Assembly: GCA_019112635.1 (NCBI GenBank)
Contig: DXIX01000028.1
Location: 1-64,000, forward strand
Reading direction: 5' to 3'
Source of the DNA: Candidatus Blautia intestinigallinarum
GTDB lineage: Bacteria; Bacillota; Clostridia; Lachnospirales; Lachnospiraceae
Length of the DNA: 64,000 bases
Shown: one piece after another, positions 32,778 to 40,414 of the stretch
How the letters are laid out: every line of letters begins with the position of its first letter
How positions within the stretch are numbered: position 1 is the stretch's first letter
The notes under the pieces: generated by a model
Databases searched by the model: none
What the model was told of the DNA's origin: nothing
The model's input: the letters and a program-made list of their open reading frames with translations, nothing else
Position numbers and translations under genes: made by a program

Positions 32778-33819
32778 AACACACACTCCAATCTGAGAGC
32801 ACCAGCGCACAGGTCACACCGTCTCCCGCTTTTTTTCTCTGTATCAGTCTGCCGTCTCCTCCGGCTAACACCGCACTTCGCTCGCAGACATTCTCCACAC
32901 CTGTTGTCTTTCTCACAAACTCAGAAGCTGTGAACTCTCCCGGCACTTTCAAAAGCGCTTCTGCCGGATAGGTCTCAAAGGGAATTCCCCGTCTGTGACA
33001 CCAGCTGTGAATTCCCGCTTCTTCTTTTTTCAGATCCACACTTGCCGCTTTCCAAAGAGCCTGCGGCCAGATTCCATTCTCATCCAGTGCTTCCAAAACC
33101 AGGCGGTCAATTGCTTCCTCCTTGGTTCCCTTCCGGCAGCCAAGCCCCACCGTCACTGCTTTTGGCACTACCCGTACGGTCTGTGCAAAAGGTTCGCAGT
33201 CCCGGCGCACCGTCAGAGCCATCCCCACGGCAGGATTCTCCCTTTGTTCCTGAGAGTTCACCAGGACAAACCCTTTTGGCAGCTCTCCGGTCCAGGGAAA
33301 ATCACTGTAAAATCCCACGGTCTCCCCTGCCAGTAAAGCCGCGGAAAATGCTTTGGCCGCTGTCATGGGAAAAATCTCGCATCCATTCTTCTTTGCGAAG
33401 ACATCCACGGCAAACCTGCCATGGAGGTCTGTGGCGGTGGTGACCACTGCCGCAGCTCCCAGAAACTTGGCCGCTTCCCTGGCCAGATCATTTGCTCCGC
33501 CCAGATGTCCGGACAAAAGAGAGATCACGAAGGTTTGGCACTCATCGATCACCAGCACAGCCGGATCCGTCTTTTTACTCTTCACAAAAGGGGCCACGCT
33601 TCTCACCGCGATGCCGCAGGCTCCGATGAAAATCACAGCCTCACATTCCTCAAACTGCCTCCCGGTCCACTCTCTCAGGGAACCTTGCACAGAGGTCGGA
33701 AGATAGACGCTTTTTGAGACATTCTCCACCTGCCATCCCTGATTCTTCCAGAAGACTTCCAGCTTCTCTGACAGGACTGCCCCTGTCAGGCTGAAGCTGA
33801 TGATTCCCATCTTTTTCAT
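32770..33819 (-). CDS. cbiG: Cobalt-precorrin-5A hydrolase
   Basis: CbiG opens the delta-lactone of cobalt-precorrin-5A and releases acetaldehyde, a step specific to the anaerobic pathway. The 349-residue protein has IFIGACGIAVRSVAPFV and LLSGHLGGANDLAREAA in the N-terminal domain. A central region follows, and the C-terminal domain has VTVGLGCRKGTKEEAIDR, a conserved CbiG_C motif. Its ATG overlaps the cbiF stop (ATGA). It shares its last eight bases with cbiH. Confidence 0.93.
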   Translation of the reverse strand: MKKMGIISFSLTGAVLSEKLEVFWKNQGWQVENVSKSVYLPTSVQGSLREWTGRQFEECEAVIFIGACGIAVRSVAPFVKSKKTDPAVLVIDECQTFVISLLSGHLGGANDLAREAAKFLGAAAVVTTATDLHGRFAVDVFAKKNGCEIFPMTAAKAFSAALLAGETVGFYSDFPWTGELPKGFVLVNSQEQRENPAVGMALTVRRDCEPFAQTVRVVPKAVTVGLGCRKGTKEEAIDRLVLEALDENGIWPQALWKAASVDLKKEEAGIHSWCHRRGIPFETYPAEALLKVPGEFTASEFVRKTTGVENVCERSAVLAGGDGRLIQRKKAGDGVTCALVLSDWSVCFE

Positions 33820-34580
33820 GATTTTTTCTTTCCCTCGCGAAACTCTGTGGTGAATTCCGGGTGGTACAGAAGAGACCTGTCATACTCGGAAGTCTGAACC
33901 ACATCCCCGATAATCATCAGTGCCGTCTTCGTGATATGATTCTCCTTCGCCGTCTGCGCAAGCGTTCCCACAGTGCAGATGAACTTCTTCTCATCTTCCC
34001 AGCTGGCCTTGTAGACAATCGCCGCCGGCGTATCTGCTGAATATCCGCCCTCAATGAGTCTTCGGCTCAGTTCTTCCAGCATTCCTGTACTCAGGAAGAT
34101 CACCATCGTAGCCTGATGCGCCGCAAAGGATTCAATGCTCTCTTTTTCAGGCACCGGAGTTCTTCCTGCCATACGGGTGATAATCACACTCTGGGAAATA
34201 TTGGGAAGGGTGTACTCCAGATCCAGTGCGGCAGCCGCACCGCAGAAAGAGCTGACGCCCGGGCAGGAATCATAGCCGATTCCCAGCTTATCCAGCTCAT
34301 CCATCTGTTCCCGCACCGCACCGTAGACACAGGGATCTCCTGTGTGAAGGCGGACCGTGGTCTTGCCCTCTGCTTCCGCCTGCTTCATCACTTCCAGCAC
34401 CTCTTCCAGTGTCATCTTGGCACTGTTATAGATCTCGCACCCTTCCTTCGCGTAATCCAGAAGCTGCGGATTCACAAGAGAACCGGCGTAGATGATCACA
34501 TCGGCCTGCTCCAGATAATTTTTTCCTCTCAGTGTAATCAGATCCGGTGCTCCCGGTCCTGCTCCCACAAAATGTACCAT
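33816..34580 (-). CDS. cbiF: Cobalt-precorrin-4 C11-methyltransferase
   Basis: CbiF adds the C11 methyl using SAM. The 254 residues start MVHFVGAGPGAPDLITLRG. They contain VRLHTGDPCVYGAVREQM, PGVSSFCGAAAALDLEYTLP, SVIITRMAGRTPVP and MVIFLSTGM, all typical of CbiF/CobM. The ribosome binding site is AAAGGAG. It lies five bases after cbiL and is coupled to cbiG. Confidence 0.95.
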   Translation of the reverse strand: MVHFVGAGPGAPDLITLRGKNYLEQADVIIYAGSLVNPQLLDYAKEGCEIYNSAKMTLEEVLEVMKQAEAEGKTTVRLHTGDPCVYGAVREQMDELDKLGIGYDSCPGVSSFCGAAAALDLEYTLPNISQSVIITRMAGRTPVPEKESIESFAAHQATMVIFLSTGMLEELSRRLIEGGYSADTPAAIVYKASWEDEKKFICTVGTLAQTAKENHITKTALMIIGDVVQTSEYDRSLLYHPEFTTEFREGKKKS

Positions 34581-34585
34581 ATCTC

Positions 34586-35275
34586 TTATTCTCCTTTTTC
34601 CTTCACAATAATCAATGAATAATAACCGGCACTGTCCGGAATCTCTTCGGGACTGCGGTAGATCTTCTCATCTTCCATTCCGCAGTTCTCAATCATCACT
34701 GCAGTCTCATCATGTTTCATGAGATTCTCTTTTACTTTTCCGATCTTTTTCCCGGCTTTCATCAGTACCTTCGTCCCCGGAAGCTGCAAAGCCTCCTCGA
34801 TCTGGTAAGAAGCCGGAATCACATGGAGCGGTTCGGACTTCTCCACCAGCCCCATATTCAGCCTGGCTGACACAGCGCAAAACGAAGTGATTCCGCTGAC
34901 AATCTCTGTCTCATATCCCATAGACTGAATCTTTTTATGTACGTAAATATAAGTGGAATATACGGTGGGATCTCCCAGTGTCAGAAATGCCACATCTTTT
35001 CCCTGATCCAGCACATCCGCAATCTTCTGTGCCCCTGCACGGTGGCTCTCCTCCAAGTGTTCCGCATCCTTTGTCATGGGAAAATCAATTTCCAGAATTT
35101 CCTTCTCATCAATCTGCGGATAAGCCTGTTTTACAATTTTATAAGCGACACTTTCTTCTTTTTTCTTGCCCGGCACTGCCAGAACTTCGCTCTCGCGGAT
35201 CAGACGGAGAGCCTTCAAAGTCAGAAGTTCCGGGTCTCCCGGTCCCACTCCCAGGCCATACAACTTTCCTGCCAT
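34586..35275 (-). CDS. cbiL: Cobalt-precorrin-2 C20-methyltransferase
   Basis: CbiL methylates C20 of cobalt-sirohydrochlorin (cobalt-factor II). The 229 residues begin MAGKLYGLGVGPGDPELLTL. LTLGDPTVYSTYIYV and IVSGITSFCAVSARLNMGLV follow, with the KVLMKAGKKI and MIENCGMEDEKIY segments near the C-terminus. It starts two bases after cbiD behind AAGGAG. Confidence 0.95.
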   Translation of the reverse strand: MAGKLYGLGVGPGDPELLTLKALRLIRESEVLAVPGKKKEESVAYKIVKQAYPQIDEKEILEIDFPMTKDAEHLEESHRAGAQKIADVLDQGKDVAFLTLGDPTVYSTYIYVHKKIQSMGYETEIVSGITSFCAVSARLNMGLVEKSEPLHVIPASYQIEEALQLPGTKVLMKAGKKIGKVKENLMKHDETAVMIENCGMEDEKIYRSPEEIPDSAGYYSLIIVKEKGE

Positions 35276-35277
35276 TT

Positions 35278-36432
35278 CTATTCTCCTTGTTCTTGTATTT
35301 TCTTAATTAGTTCTTCTGCATCCCGCGTCTGTCCCAGATATCCCTGCGTGTTGGAAAACAACACGGCTCCCAGAAGAATCTGTTCGTAAGAACGGTGATC
35401 CAGATAGTACTGTATTTTTTCCAAAACCACCTGCATGGTCTCCTGCAGCATCCCGCTGTCATTCAGCAATGCCAAAGCTTCCTCCGTGGTGTTACAGTCT
35501 AAAATTGCTCTTACCAGAGGAAGATCCGCGCCGGCCCGCACCGCACTGGCCGCCAGCACCTCCATTCTGCCGTCCGCATGGTGCGAGTGAGTGTTCATGA
35601 TTCCCGCCGCCACCTTCACAAATTTTCCTATGTGAGCGACAAAAAGAATTCCTTTCACGCCCAGCGAGACCGCCATGTCAATGGTCTCACCCACATAATT
35701 GCTGCATTTCATGTTCTTCTCAAAGGGAAGATTCATATGATTCTTAAGATAATCTGCCCCATAATTCCCCGGTGTGACCAGCAGATACTCCTCGCCGGAC
35801 TGATATTTCATCTTCATCTCCACCTGGATGCTGGCGATCAGGGCAGACTCACTCATGGGCTCCACAATCCCGCTGGTGCCGAGAATCGAAATGCCTCCCT
35901 GGATTCCCAGCCTGGGATTGAAGGTCTTGCGGGCAACCTCCTCCCCCTGGGGAGCGAAGATCGTCACCGTGATTCCGCCCTCATAATCCCACTCACTGCT
36001 GGCGCGTGAAAGTTCTCTTAAGATCATTGCCCTGGGAACTTTGTTGATGGCTGCGCTTCCCACCGGACAGGACAGCCCCGGATGGGTGACACGCCCCACT
36101 CCAGGGCCTCCCTCCAGGTGGTGTTCCCCGTCAGCGCTCCTCTTCGCCCGTGCGTAGATCAGCATCCCATTTGTGGTATCTGGGTCATCCCCTCCGTCCT
36201 TGCGCACGGCACAGACCGCACAGTCCTCTTGAATCTTCACCTCTTCCAGACGCAGATGGAGAAGAATTCCCTTGGGAGTCATCAGATCCACCTGCCCGAT
36301 TTCCTTCTGCCCCAACAGCATGGCAGCCGCCCCGTAGGCAGCCGCGGCTGCACAGGAGCCGGTGGTGTACCCGAACCTCATCTTCTTATTATTCTTCACC
36401 ACATAGTAATCTTCCAGTCCATTTTTCCACAT
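35278..36432 (-). CDS. cbiD: Cobalt-precorrin-5B C1-methyltransferase
   Basis: CbiD methylates C1 in the anaerobic route. ATG at 36432 follows CAGGGAG; further upstream the open frame lacks conservation. The 384-residue protein has the signature FGYTTGSCAAAA near residue 20. VTHPGLSCPVGSAAINKVPR, GISILGTSGIVEPMSE, VTPGNYGADYL, VAHIGKFVKVAAGIMNTHSHHADGR and the C-terminal residues follow. It is the first gene of the main cbi operon, which runs for about 12 kb to cbiC with overlaps or gaps under 60 bases. It has a leader of about 190 bases from the promoter at 36634-36662. Confidence 0.95.
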   Translation of the reverse strand: MWKNGLEDYYVVKNNKKMRFGYTTGSCAAAAAYGAAAMLLGQKEIGQVDLMTPKGILLHLRLEEVKIQEDCAVCAVRKDGGDDPDTTNGMLIYARAKRSADGEHHLEGGPGVGRVTHPGLSCPVGSAAINKVPRAMILRELSRASSEWDYEGGITVTIFAPQGEEVARKTFNPRLGIQGGISILGTSGIVEPMSESALIASIQVEMKMKYQSGEEYLLVTPGNYGADYLKNHMNLPFEKNMKCSNYVGETIDMAVSLGVKGILFVAHIGKFVKVAAGIMNTHSHHADGRMEVLAASAVRAGADLPLVRAILDCNTTEEALALLNDSGMLQETMQVVLEKIQYYLDHRSYEQILLGAVLFSNTQGYLGQTRDAEELIKKIQEQGE

Positions 36433-36505
36433 ATGTTTCTCCCTGCATGATCTGAAAACAAAACCGTTTTCGGACTCTAAAAAAGGGCAGTGCAAAACAG
36501 AGCTT

Positions 36506-36595
36506 CTAAATTCCTCCGCTTCGTTTTACATAGCCCTCATTCCGAAGATTTTCAAAACTGACTGTCTCTGTCAGATATCCGCACTCTTTTTTCAA
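36506..36595 (-). CDS. Candidate small leader ORF in the cbiD leader
   Basis: A 29-codon frame starts at TTG (36595), with GGGG a few bases upstream, and ends at TAG (36506). It reads KKECGYLTETVSFENLRNEG followed by YVKRSGGI. Its composition is unusually protein-like for a leader, and it lies wholly inside the transcribed leader between promoter and cbiD. It could be a regulatory leader peptide or an unannotated small protein, or chance. I know no family for it. Confidence 0.3.
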   Translation of the reverse strand: MKKECGYLTETVSFENLRNEGYVKRSGGI

Positions 36596-36633
36596 AAATC
36601 CCCGGCAAATATTCCATTTTTTATCCAAAGTTC

Positions 36634-36662
36634 ATTATATCGATTCACGGGGAAAAAGTCAA
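36634..36662 (-). promoter_or_regulatory. Promoter of the main cbi operon
   Basis: TTGACT (36662-36657) and a perfect TATAAT (36639-36634) are spaced by 17 bases. It lies just after the stop of the C_GCAxxG_C_C gene. The leader to cbiD is about 190 bases and contains a CTGAC/GTCAG hairpin. I see none of the conserved cobalamin-riboswitch elements in it. Confidence 0.75.
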
Positions 36663-36671
36663 TAATCTGCC

Positions 36672-37094
36672 TTAATCCTCAATCAGTCCCGCCTCTTTTA
36701 GAACCTTCTCCAGAATCTGCACCGCGTCTTCGATATAACCATTGCAGATCTCCAGCGGCTCATGGATTCTTCCGCCTTTGAGTTCTTCACAGACATAGGT
36801 ATGATGCTTCTGCGTAAACTGATCCAACACCTGACTGGACAGCACATACGTCTCTTTCTTGCTCAGGCACTGATCCTTCCCCCGGCTTTTCAGAAGACCT
36901 GTGACCGCCACTGCTCCGGAAAGAGCTCCGCAGCTTCCCTTGAGATCACCCATTCCTCCTCCAAAACCTTCCAGGACACGAAACAGGGTATCCTCATCCA
37001 CAGGAACCACATCCATAAACGCACAGGCCACGGACTGGGCACAGTTGTATCCTTTCTTGTGGTAAGCTACTGCTTTTTCTGATCTTTTTGACAT
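36672..37094 (-). CDS. C_GCAxxG_C_C family putative redox protein
   Basis: This 140-residue protein contains the family's cysteine pattern: GYNCAQSV (C18), C24, then GSCGALSGA (C55) as the GCAxxG-like motif, with later cysteines in VCEELKGG and EICNGYIEDA. The family is thought to be redox-active and often lies near oxidoreductases or metal proteins; no reaction is established. It starts behind GGAGGAG and overlaps the end of the DUF362 gene by 28 bases, so the two are co-expressed. The pair sits directly upstream of the cbi operon but has a separate promoter. Confidence 0.85.
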   Translation of the reverse strand: MSKRSEKAVAYHKKGYNCAQSVACAFMDVVPVDEDTLFRVLEGFGGGMGDLKGSCGALSGAVAVTGLLKSRGKDQCLSKKETYVLSSQVLDQFTQKHHTYVCEELKGGRIHEPLEICNGYIEDAVQILEKVLKEAGLIED

Positions 37095-38206
37095 TGTATC
37101 TCCTCCTTATCCTTCTCCAGAATGTACGCTTTTAAGAACTCATAAATCTGATTTTCCGTGGGCGGACAACCTTCCAGGCTGTGCGTAAATTCCCTGGTAC
37201 ACTGCCCGATTCCCAAGTTTCCTTTCTTCCCCCGGAATCCCTGTCCGATACAGATCTTCTCCTTCAGCTTCTCCAAAAAACCTTCTTCCCTCAGCTGATC
37301 CAGAGCCGGGATCAGATAGCCATAACAGGCACTGCAGGATTCCACTTCCTCCACAGCATCCTGCACATGAACAATCTTACGCTCCCTTGGAAGCTCCCGA
37401 TCCTCTCTCCCTGTCTGGCATTCCTGAACAGACAGCGTGGTAAGATCCGCACTCCCCACACCAAGACTTTGCGCCAGCTGGATATAGGGAACCTCTTCCT
37501 GCCGGTAATGCATCTTCTCACAGACATAAGCATCACACAGAACAGGGTCTCTGGCTGTGAGAATCTGGTCACAGACAACCGGATTTCCTCCATCCTCAAA
37601 ATCCAGGTCTCCGCAGATATGATCCACCACGATAAAATCCTGGCGGATTCCTCCATTCAGATGTGCTATGGGCTTGTGAAGCCCCAGAGAATGGAATCTG
37701 CGCTTTTCTGAATTCGGAATCAGACCTTTCAAATTCTTCAGAGCACAGGTAATCTTCGTCTGGCAATGTCCTTTCCAGACCGGCACATTGATGAGAAAGT
37801 CCAGTTTCTCCACGCAGCGGCAGATCTTTAATGACATTCCCGCACAATCTTTCTGGATCCCCTTCTCCTTCTGGGTATCCCAGAATTCAATTCCGTATTT
37901 CTGACACAACCGGTCATATCCGCATACTTTTACAGCCTCCGCTGTCCGGTCTCCCACCCAGGAGCCTTCCAGGATGACAAGATTTCGAAACCCTCTCTGC
38001 TGGAGATATTCCACAATCCCCTTCACAACTTCCGGATGTGTCGTCGCCCCATAGGAAGCCGGAGACGGCGATACCAGATTGGGTTTGATTCCAATACAGG
38101 CATCCTTCGCCGGAATCAGCTCCTCCAGCCTGGATTTTTCCAAAATCTGCAGAGTCATCGCTTTGTATTCTTTTCCTTGTATCACATAAATCTCATTTTT
38201 CTGCAT
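37067..38206 (-). CDS. DUF362-domain protein
   Basis: The 379-residue protein starts at ATG 38206 behind GAGG. It matches DUF362 by GIKPNLVSPSPASYGATTHP, VVKGIVEYLQQRG, FLINVPVWKGHCQTKITCALKNLKGLIPNSEKR-like segments and VCDQILTARDPVLCDAYVC. The usual C-terminal 4Fe-4S ferredoxin pair is not present in CxxCxxC form; instead, scattered cysteines occur (SCSACYGYLIPAL, GQGFRGKKGNLGIGQC). The family's role is unknown; some members resemble Fe-S proteins. It is translationally coupled to the C_GCAxxG_C_C gene. Confidence 0.8.
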   Translation of the reverse strand: MQKNEIYVIQGKEYKAMTLQILEKSRLEELIPAKDACIGIKPNLVSPSPASYGATTHPEVVKGIVEYLQQRGFRNLVILEGSWVGDRTAEAVKVCGYDRLCQKYGIEFWDTQKEKGIQKDCAGMSLKICRCVEKLDFLINVPVWKGHCQTKITCALKNLKGLIPNSEKRRFHSLGLHKPIAHLNGGIRQDFIVVDHICGDLDFEDGGNPVVCDQILTARDPVLCDAYVCEKMHYRQEEVPYIQLAQSLGVGSADLTTLSVQECQTGREDRELPRERKIVHVQDAVEEVESCSACYGYLIPALDQLREEGFLEKLKEKICIGQGFRGKKGNLGIGQCTREFTHSLEGCPPTENQIYEFLKAYILEKDKEEIQCQKDQKKQ

Positions 38207-38226
38207 CACACACCTCGCTTGTGTCT

Positions 38227-38255
38227 ATTATACTTCCTGGACAACCTCCTGTAAA
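38227..38255 (-). promoter_or_regulatory. Promoter of the DUF362/C_GCAxxG pair
   Basis: TTTACA (38255-38250) and TATAAT (38232-38227) are spaced by 17 bases, about 20 bases upstream of the DUF362 start. Confidence 0.6.
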
Positions 38256-38369
38256 TGAATTTTGCATTCTTATGAAAACAATCCTGATTCCTCTGGTATT
38301 CCCTTTTTGTTTATGCTATACTTTTTACAGTTTAAACTTGTAAATCATAAAATTTCCACGGAGGTAATC

Positions 38370-38777
38370 TTGAAGCGTCTGAAAAAATCCCATGAGTACA
38401 TATACAAAATTTCCCATCTGGGAGAATTGCTCCTGTCTATTGTCATTCTTCTCGCGATCATCTTCTCCGGGATCTCACTGATTCTGGAACTTAGACAATT
38501 TTCCAACTTTCAGCTTGATATCTCTGCCTTCACAAAATTTCTCGCCAACGGCCTCTCCCTGGCTGTGGGAATCGAATTTGTGAAGATGCTGTGCAAATAT
38601 ACACCGGAAGCGCTGGTGGAGATCGTCATACTGGCCATCGCCCGGCAGATGGTCGTGGAGCATCTGCAGCTGGACCAGATGTTCATCGGAGTCTGCGCCA
38701 TCGCTGTCTTATGCATTGTGCGCAAATATTTTCTTCCACCCTCCCCCAAATCAGACAAAAAGACAGCGCAGCCGTGA
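38370..38777 (+). CDS. Four-helix membrane protein, possibly PsiE-like
   Basis: The start is TTG at 38370 with CGGAGGTAATC directly upstream; no ATG fits. The 135-residue product has about four hydrophobic segments (near 17-37, 50-72, 78-95 and 100-118). EFVKMLCKYTPEALVEIVILAIARQMVVEH lies in the middle, and the short basic tail is hydrophilic. The pattern resembles phosphate-starvation PsiE-type or related small membrane proteins, but I am not sure of the family. It is transcribed alone, divergent from the DUF362 gene, and ends at a strong terminator. Confidence 0.55.
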   Translation: MKRLKKSHEYIYKISHLGELLLSIVILLAIIFSGISLILELRQFSNFQLDISAFTKFLANGLSLAVGIEFVKMLCKYTPEALVEIVILAIARQMVVEHLQLDQMFIGVCAIAVLCIVRKYFLPPSPKSDKKTAQP

Positions 38778-38801
38778 TTACACCGCTGCGCTTAAAAATT
38801 T
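38765..38801 (+). terminator. Terminator after the four-helix membrane protein
   Basis: AGCGCAGC (38765-38772) pairs with GCTGCGCT (38785-38792), followed by TAAAAATTTTC. The stem begins within the last codons of the gene. Confidence 0.65.
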
Positions 38802-38818
38802 TCTTATCACATTCTGAA

Positions 38819-40399
38819 TCATTTCACCAGATATTTTTTTATGAGATAGACCGGTGTACAGCTCCAGGCATGGCAGTAACTGTTCACAATCGGACTTCCA
38901 TAAGGAGAATACTCCGGCACGTTGGGATCAAAAGCTTCCCAGAACGTGTCTGCTCCAAGATCAATCATCTTTCCCCAATAATTTTTCATGAGGCAGACAG
39001 CCTCCTCCACAAGCCCTGCCTCGAACAAAGCTTCCACTATATGGTGATACATATACGGTGTGGCAATGCCTGTGACCGGAAACATTTCCCGAACTACGGT
39101 CCGCATAATCTCCTGGTTTTCCTCAAAACTCATAACTCCTGCAAGTACCATCCAGACCTGGCTTGCAATGTTGAACTCTTCATCCCCGGTCACAAACAGC
39201 TTCCGGTCCTTCCGGTACAATTTTTCTTTGGCATACCCGCTGATCAATTCCAGTTTTCTCAGATAGAATTCCATCTCTGGCTCTTCCGCAATCCTGGCAA
39301 GAGCGAGGAACTGTTTCAGCACATAAATCATCTCTGCCTGTCCTGCGGTATCCTTGTTGAACTCATTGGACCAGTCCACAAAGACAGGGTAATTTTCATC
39401 CGGAATCAGTCTTCCCTCTTCGTCAAACATCTGAAGTGAGAGATCCATCTGTTTTTTAGCCGTCGGATACAATTCTTTTACCAACTCTTCATCCGGGTGA
39501 GCTTGGTGTAAATCATATAGTACAGAAATAAAGAACAGACTATATTCAAACAGAAACGTATCATCCGGAATGTTTTTGGGATTTACGAACACATTTGCAG
39601 AAATCTTTCCTTCCTTCGTCGTCATGCCGGCAAATAAATAGAGACATCTCTTGACCAGCGCTGTGTTGTCAAAAGAAGCATAATCTGCAAGGGCCTGAAG
39701 TCTCAGGTCCCCGAGCCACAGCCTGCGGTCCCTTTTCGGTCCATCCTCAAATACATCCTGCATACAATCAGCCAAAGTCTTAATTCCCACGTCATAAATC
39801 CGCTGCATTTTTTCATCTTCCAGGCGCAGAGGCGTGAAGGAAGAACCGTCCGCAGAAGTCTCCGTTATCACAGAAGGATTGGAGAATACTGCCTGCCACT
39901 TCGGGGAAGTGTCGATGACTTTCAATTCCACATAGCGGAAACTGTACCGTCTTGGCAGAGATACCTTGGCAGGAAGTTTGTCCAGATGAATAAATTCTTC
40001 CTGAATCCAGGAACGGCTCAGCCATCCATCGTAGTCTGAGGCTTCTGCCGCAAGCTCGGCAGGTACTTCCGCAAATTTCAAGCGCAGAAAGAGAGGGGCA
40101 TCCATAGGAGATCCTGTCTGGTCAACCTCCATCTCAAAACTTCCAACTCTGTGATCTCCAAAATCAAGGATCAGCCTGTCATCCCTCTTCCATCCATAAG
40201 ACGGCAGCTTAGAAATCTCCTTCTCACTCGTCCTGACTGAGATTCCATTCAGACTGGAAGGATCCGAAACCATTTCCACAATACGGGACGGAAGAACTTT
40301 TTCTTTTCGAATTTCAGGTCTGTTCTCCTCCGCTTTTCTCAGCAGTTTTTCATCATGAATAAATTCCACATCGGAATTAATCTGAAATGTAAATGCCAT
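38819..40399 (-). CDS. GH78-like alpha-L-rhamnosidase-family protein
   Basis: This 526-residue protein has a beta-sandwich N-terminal part followed by an (alpha/alpha)6 domain. The stretch FEDGPKRDRRLWLGDLRLQALAD matches the DGPKRDR.GW.GD signature of GH78, and VFVDWSNEFNKDTAGQAEMI is in the expected active-site region. It has no signal peptide, so it is cytosolic. It is shorter than multi-domain rhamnosidases (often over 800 residues), with the accessory carbohydrate-binding domains reduced. It is the last gene behind two MFS carriers, 15 bases after the second, and presumably acts on the substrate they import, perhaps a rhamnoside. Specificity is uncertain. Confidence 0.72.
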   Translation of the reverse strand: MAFTFQINSDVEFIHDEKLLRKAEENRPEIRKEKVLPSRIVEMVSDPSSLNGISVRTSEKEISKLPSYGWKRDDRLILDFGDHRVGSFEMEVDQTGSPMDAPLFLRLKFAEVPAELAAEASDYDGWLSRSWIQEEFIHLDKLPAKVSLPRRYSFRYVELKVIDTSPKWQAVFSNPSVITETSADGSSFTPLRLEDEKMQRIYDVGIKTLADCMQDVFEDGPKRDRRLWLGDLRLQALADYASFDNTALVKRCLYLFAGMTTKEGKISANVFVNPKNIPDDTFLFEYSLFFISVLYDLHQAHPDEELVKELYPTAKKQMDLSLQMFDEEGRLIPDENYPVFVDWSNEFNKDTAGQAEMIYVLKQFLALARIAEEPEMEFYLRKLELISGYAKEKLYRKDRKLFVTGDEEFNIASQVWMVLAGVMSFEENQEIMRTVVREMFPVTGIATPYMYHHIVEALFEAGLVEEAVCLMKNYWGKMIDLGADTFWEAFDPNVPEYSPYGSPIVNSYCHAWSCTPVYLIKKYLVK

Positions 40400-40414
40400 T
40401 TCGCACCCTCCTTT

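Noticed and set aside
36433..36630. Second cobalamin riboswitch before cbiD.
   Set aside because: None of the conserved elements (GCCACTG, GGGAAGG, GTCAG-A-ACC box) is present on the minus strand.
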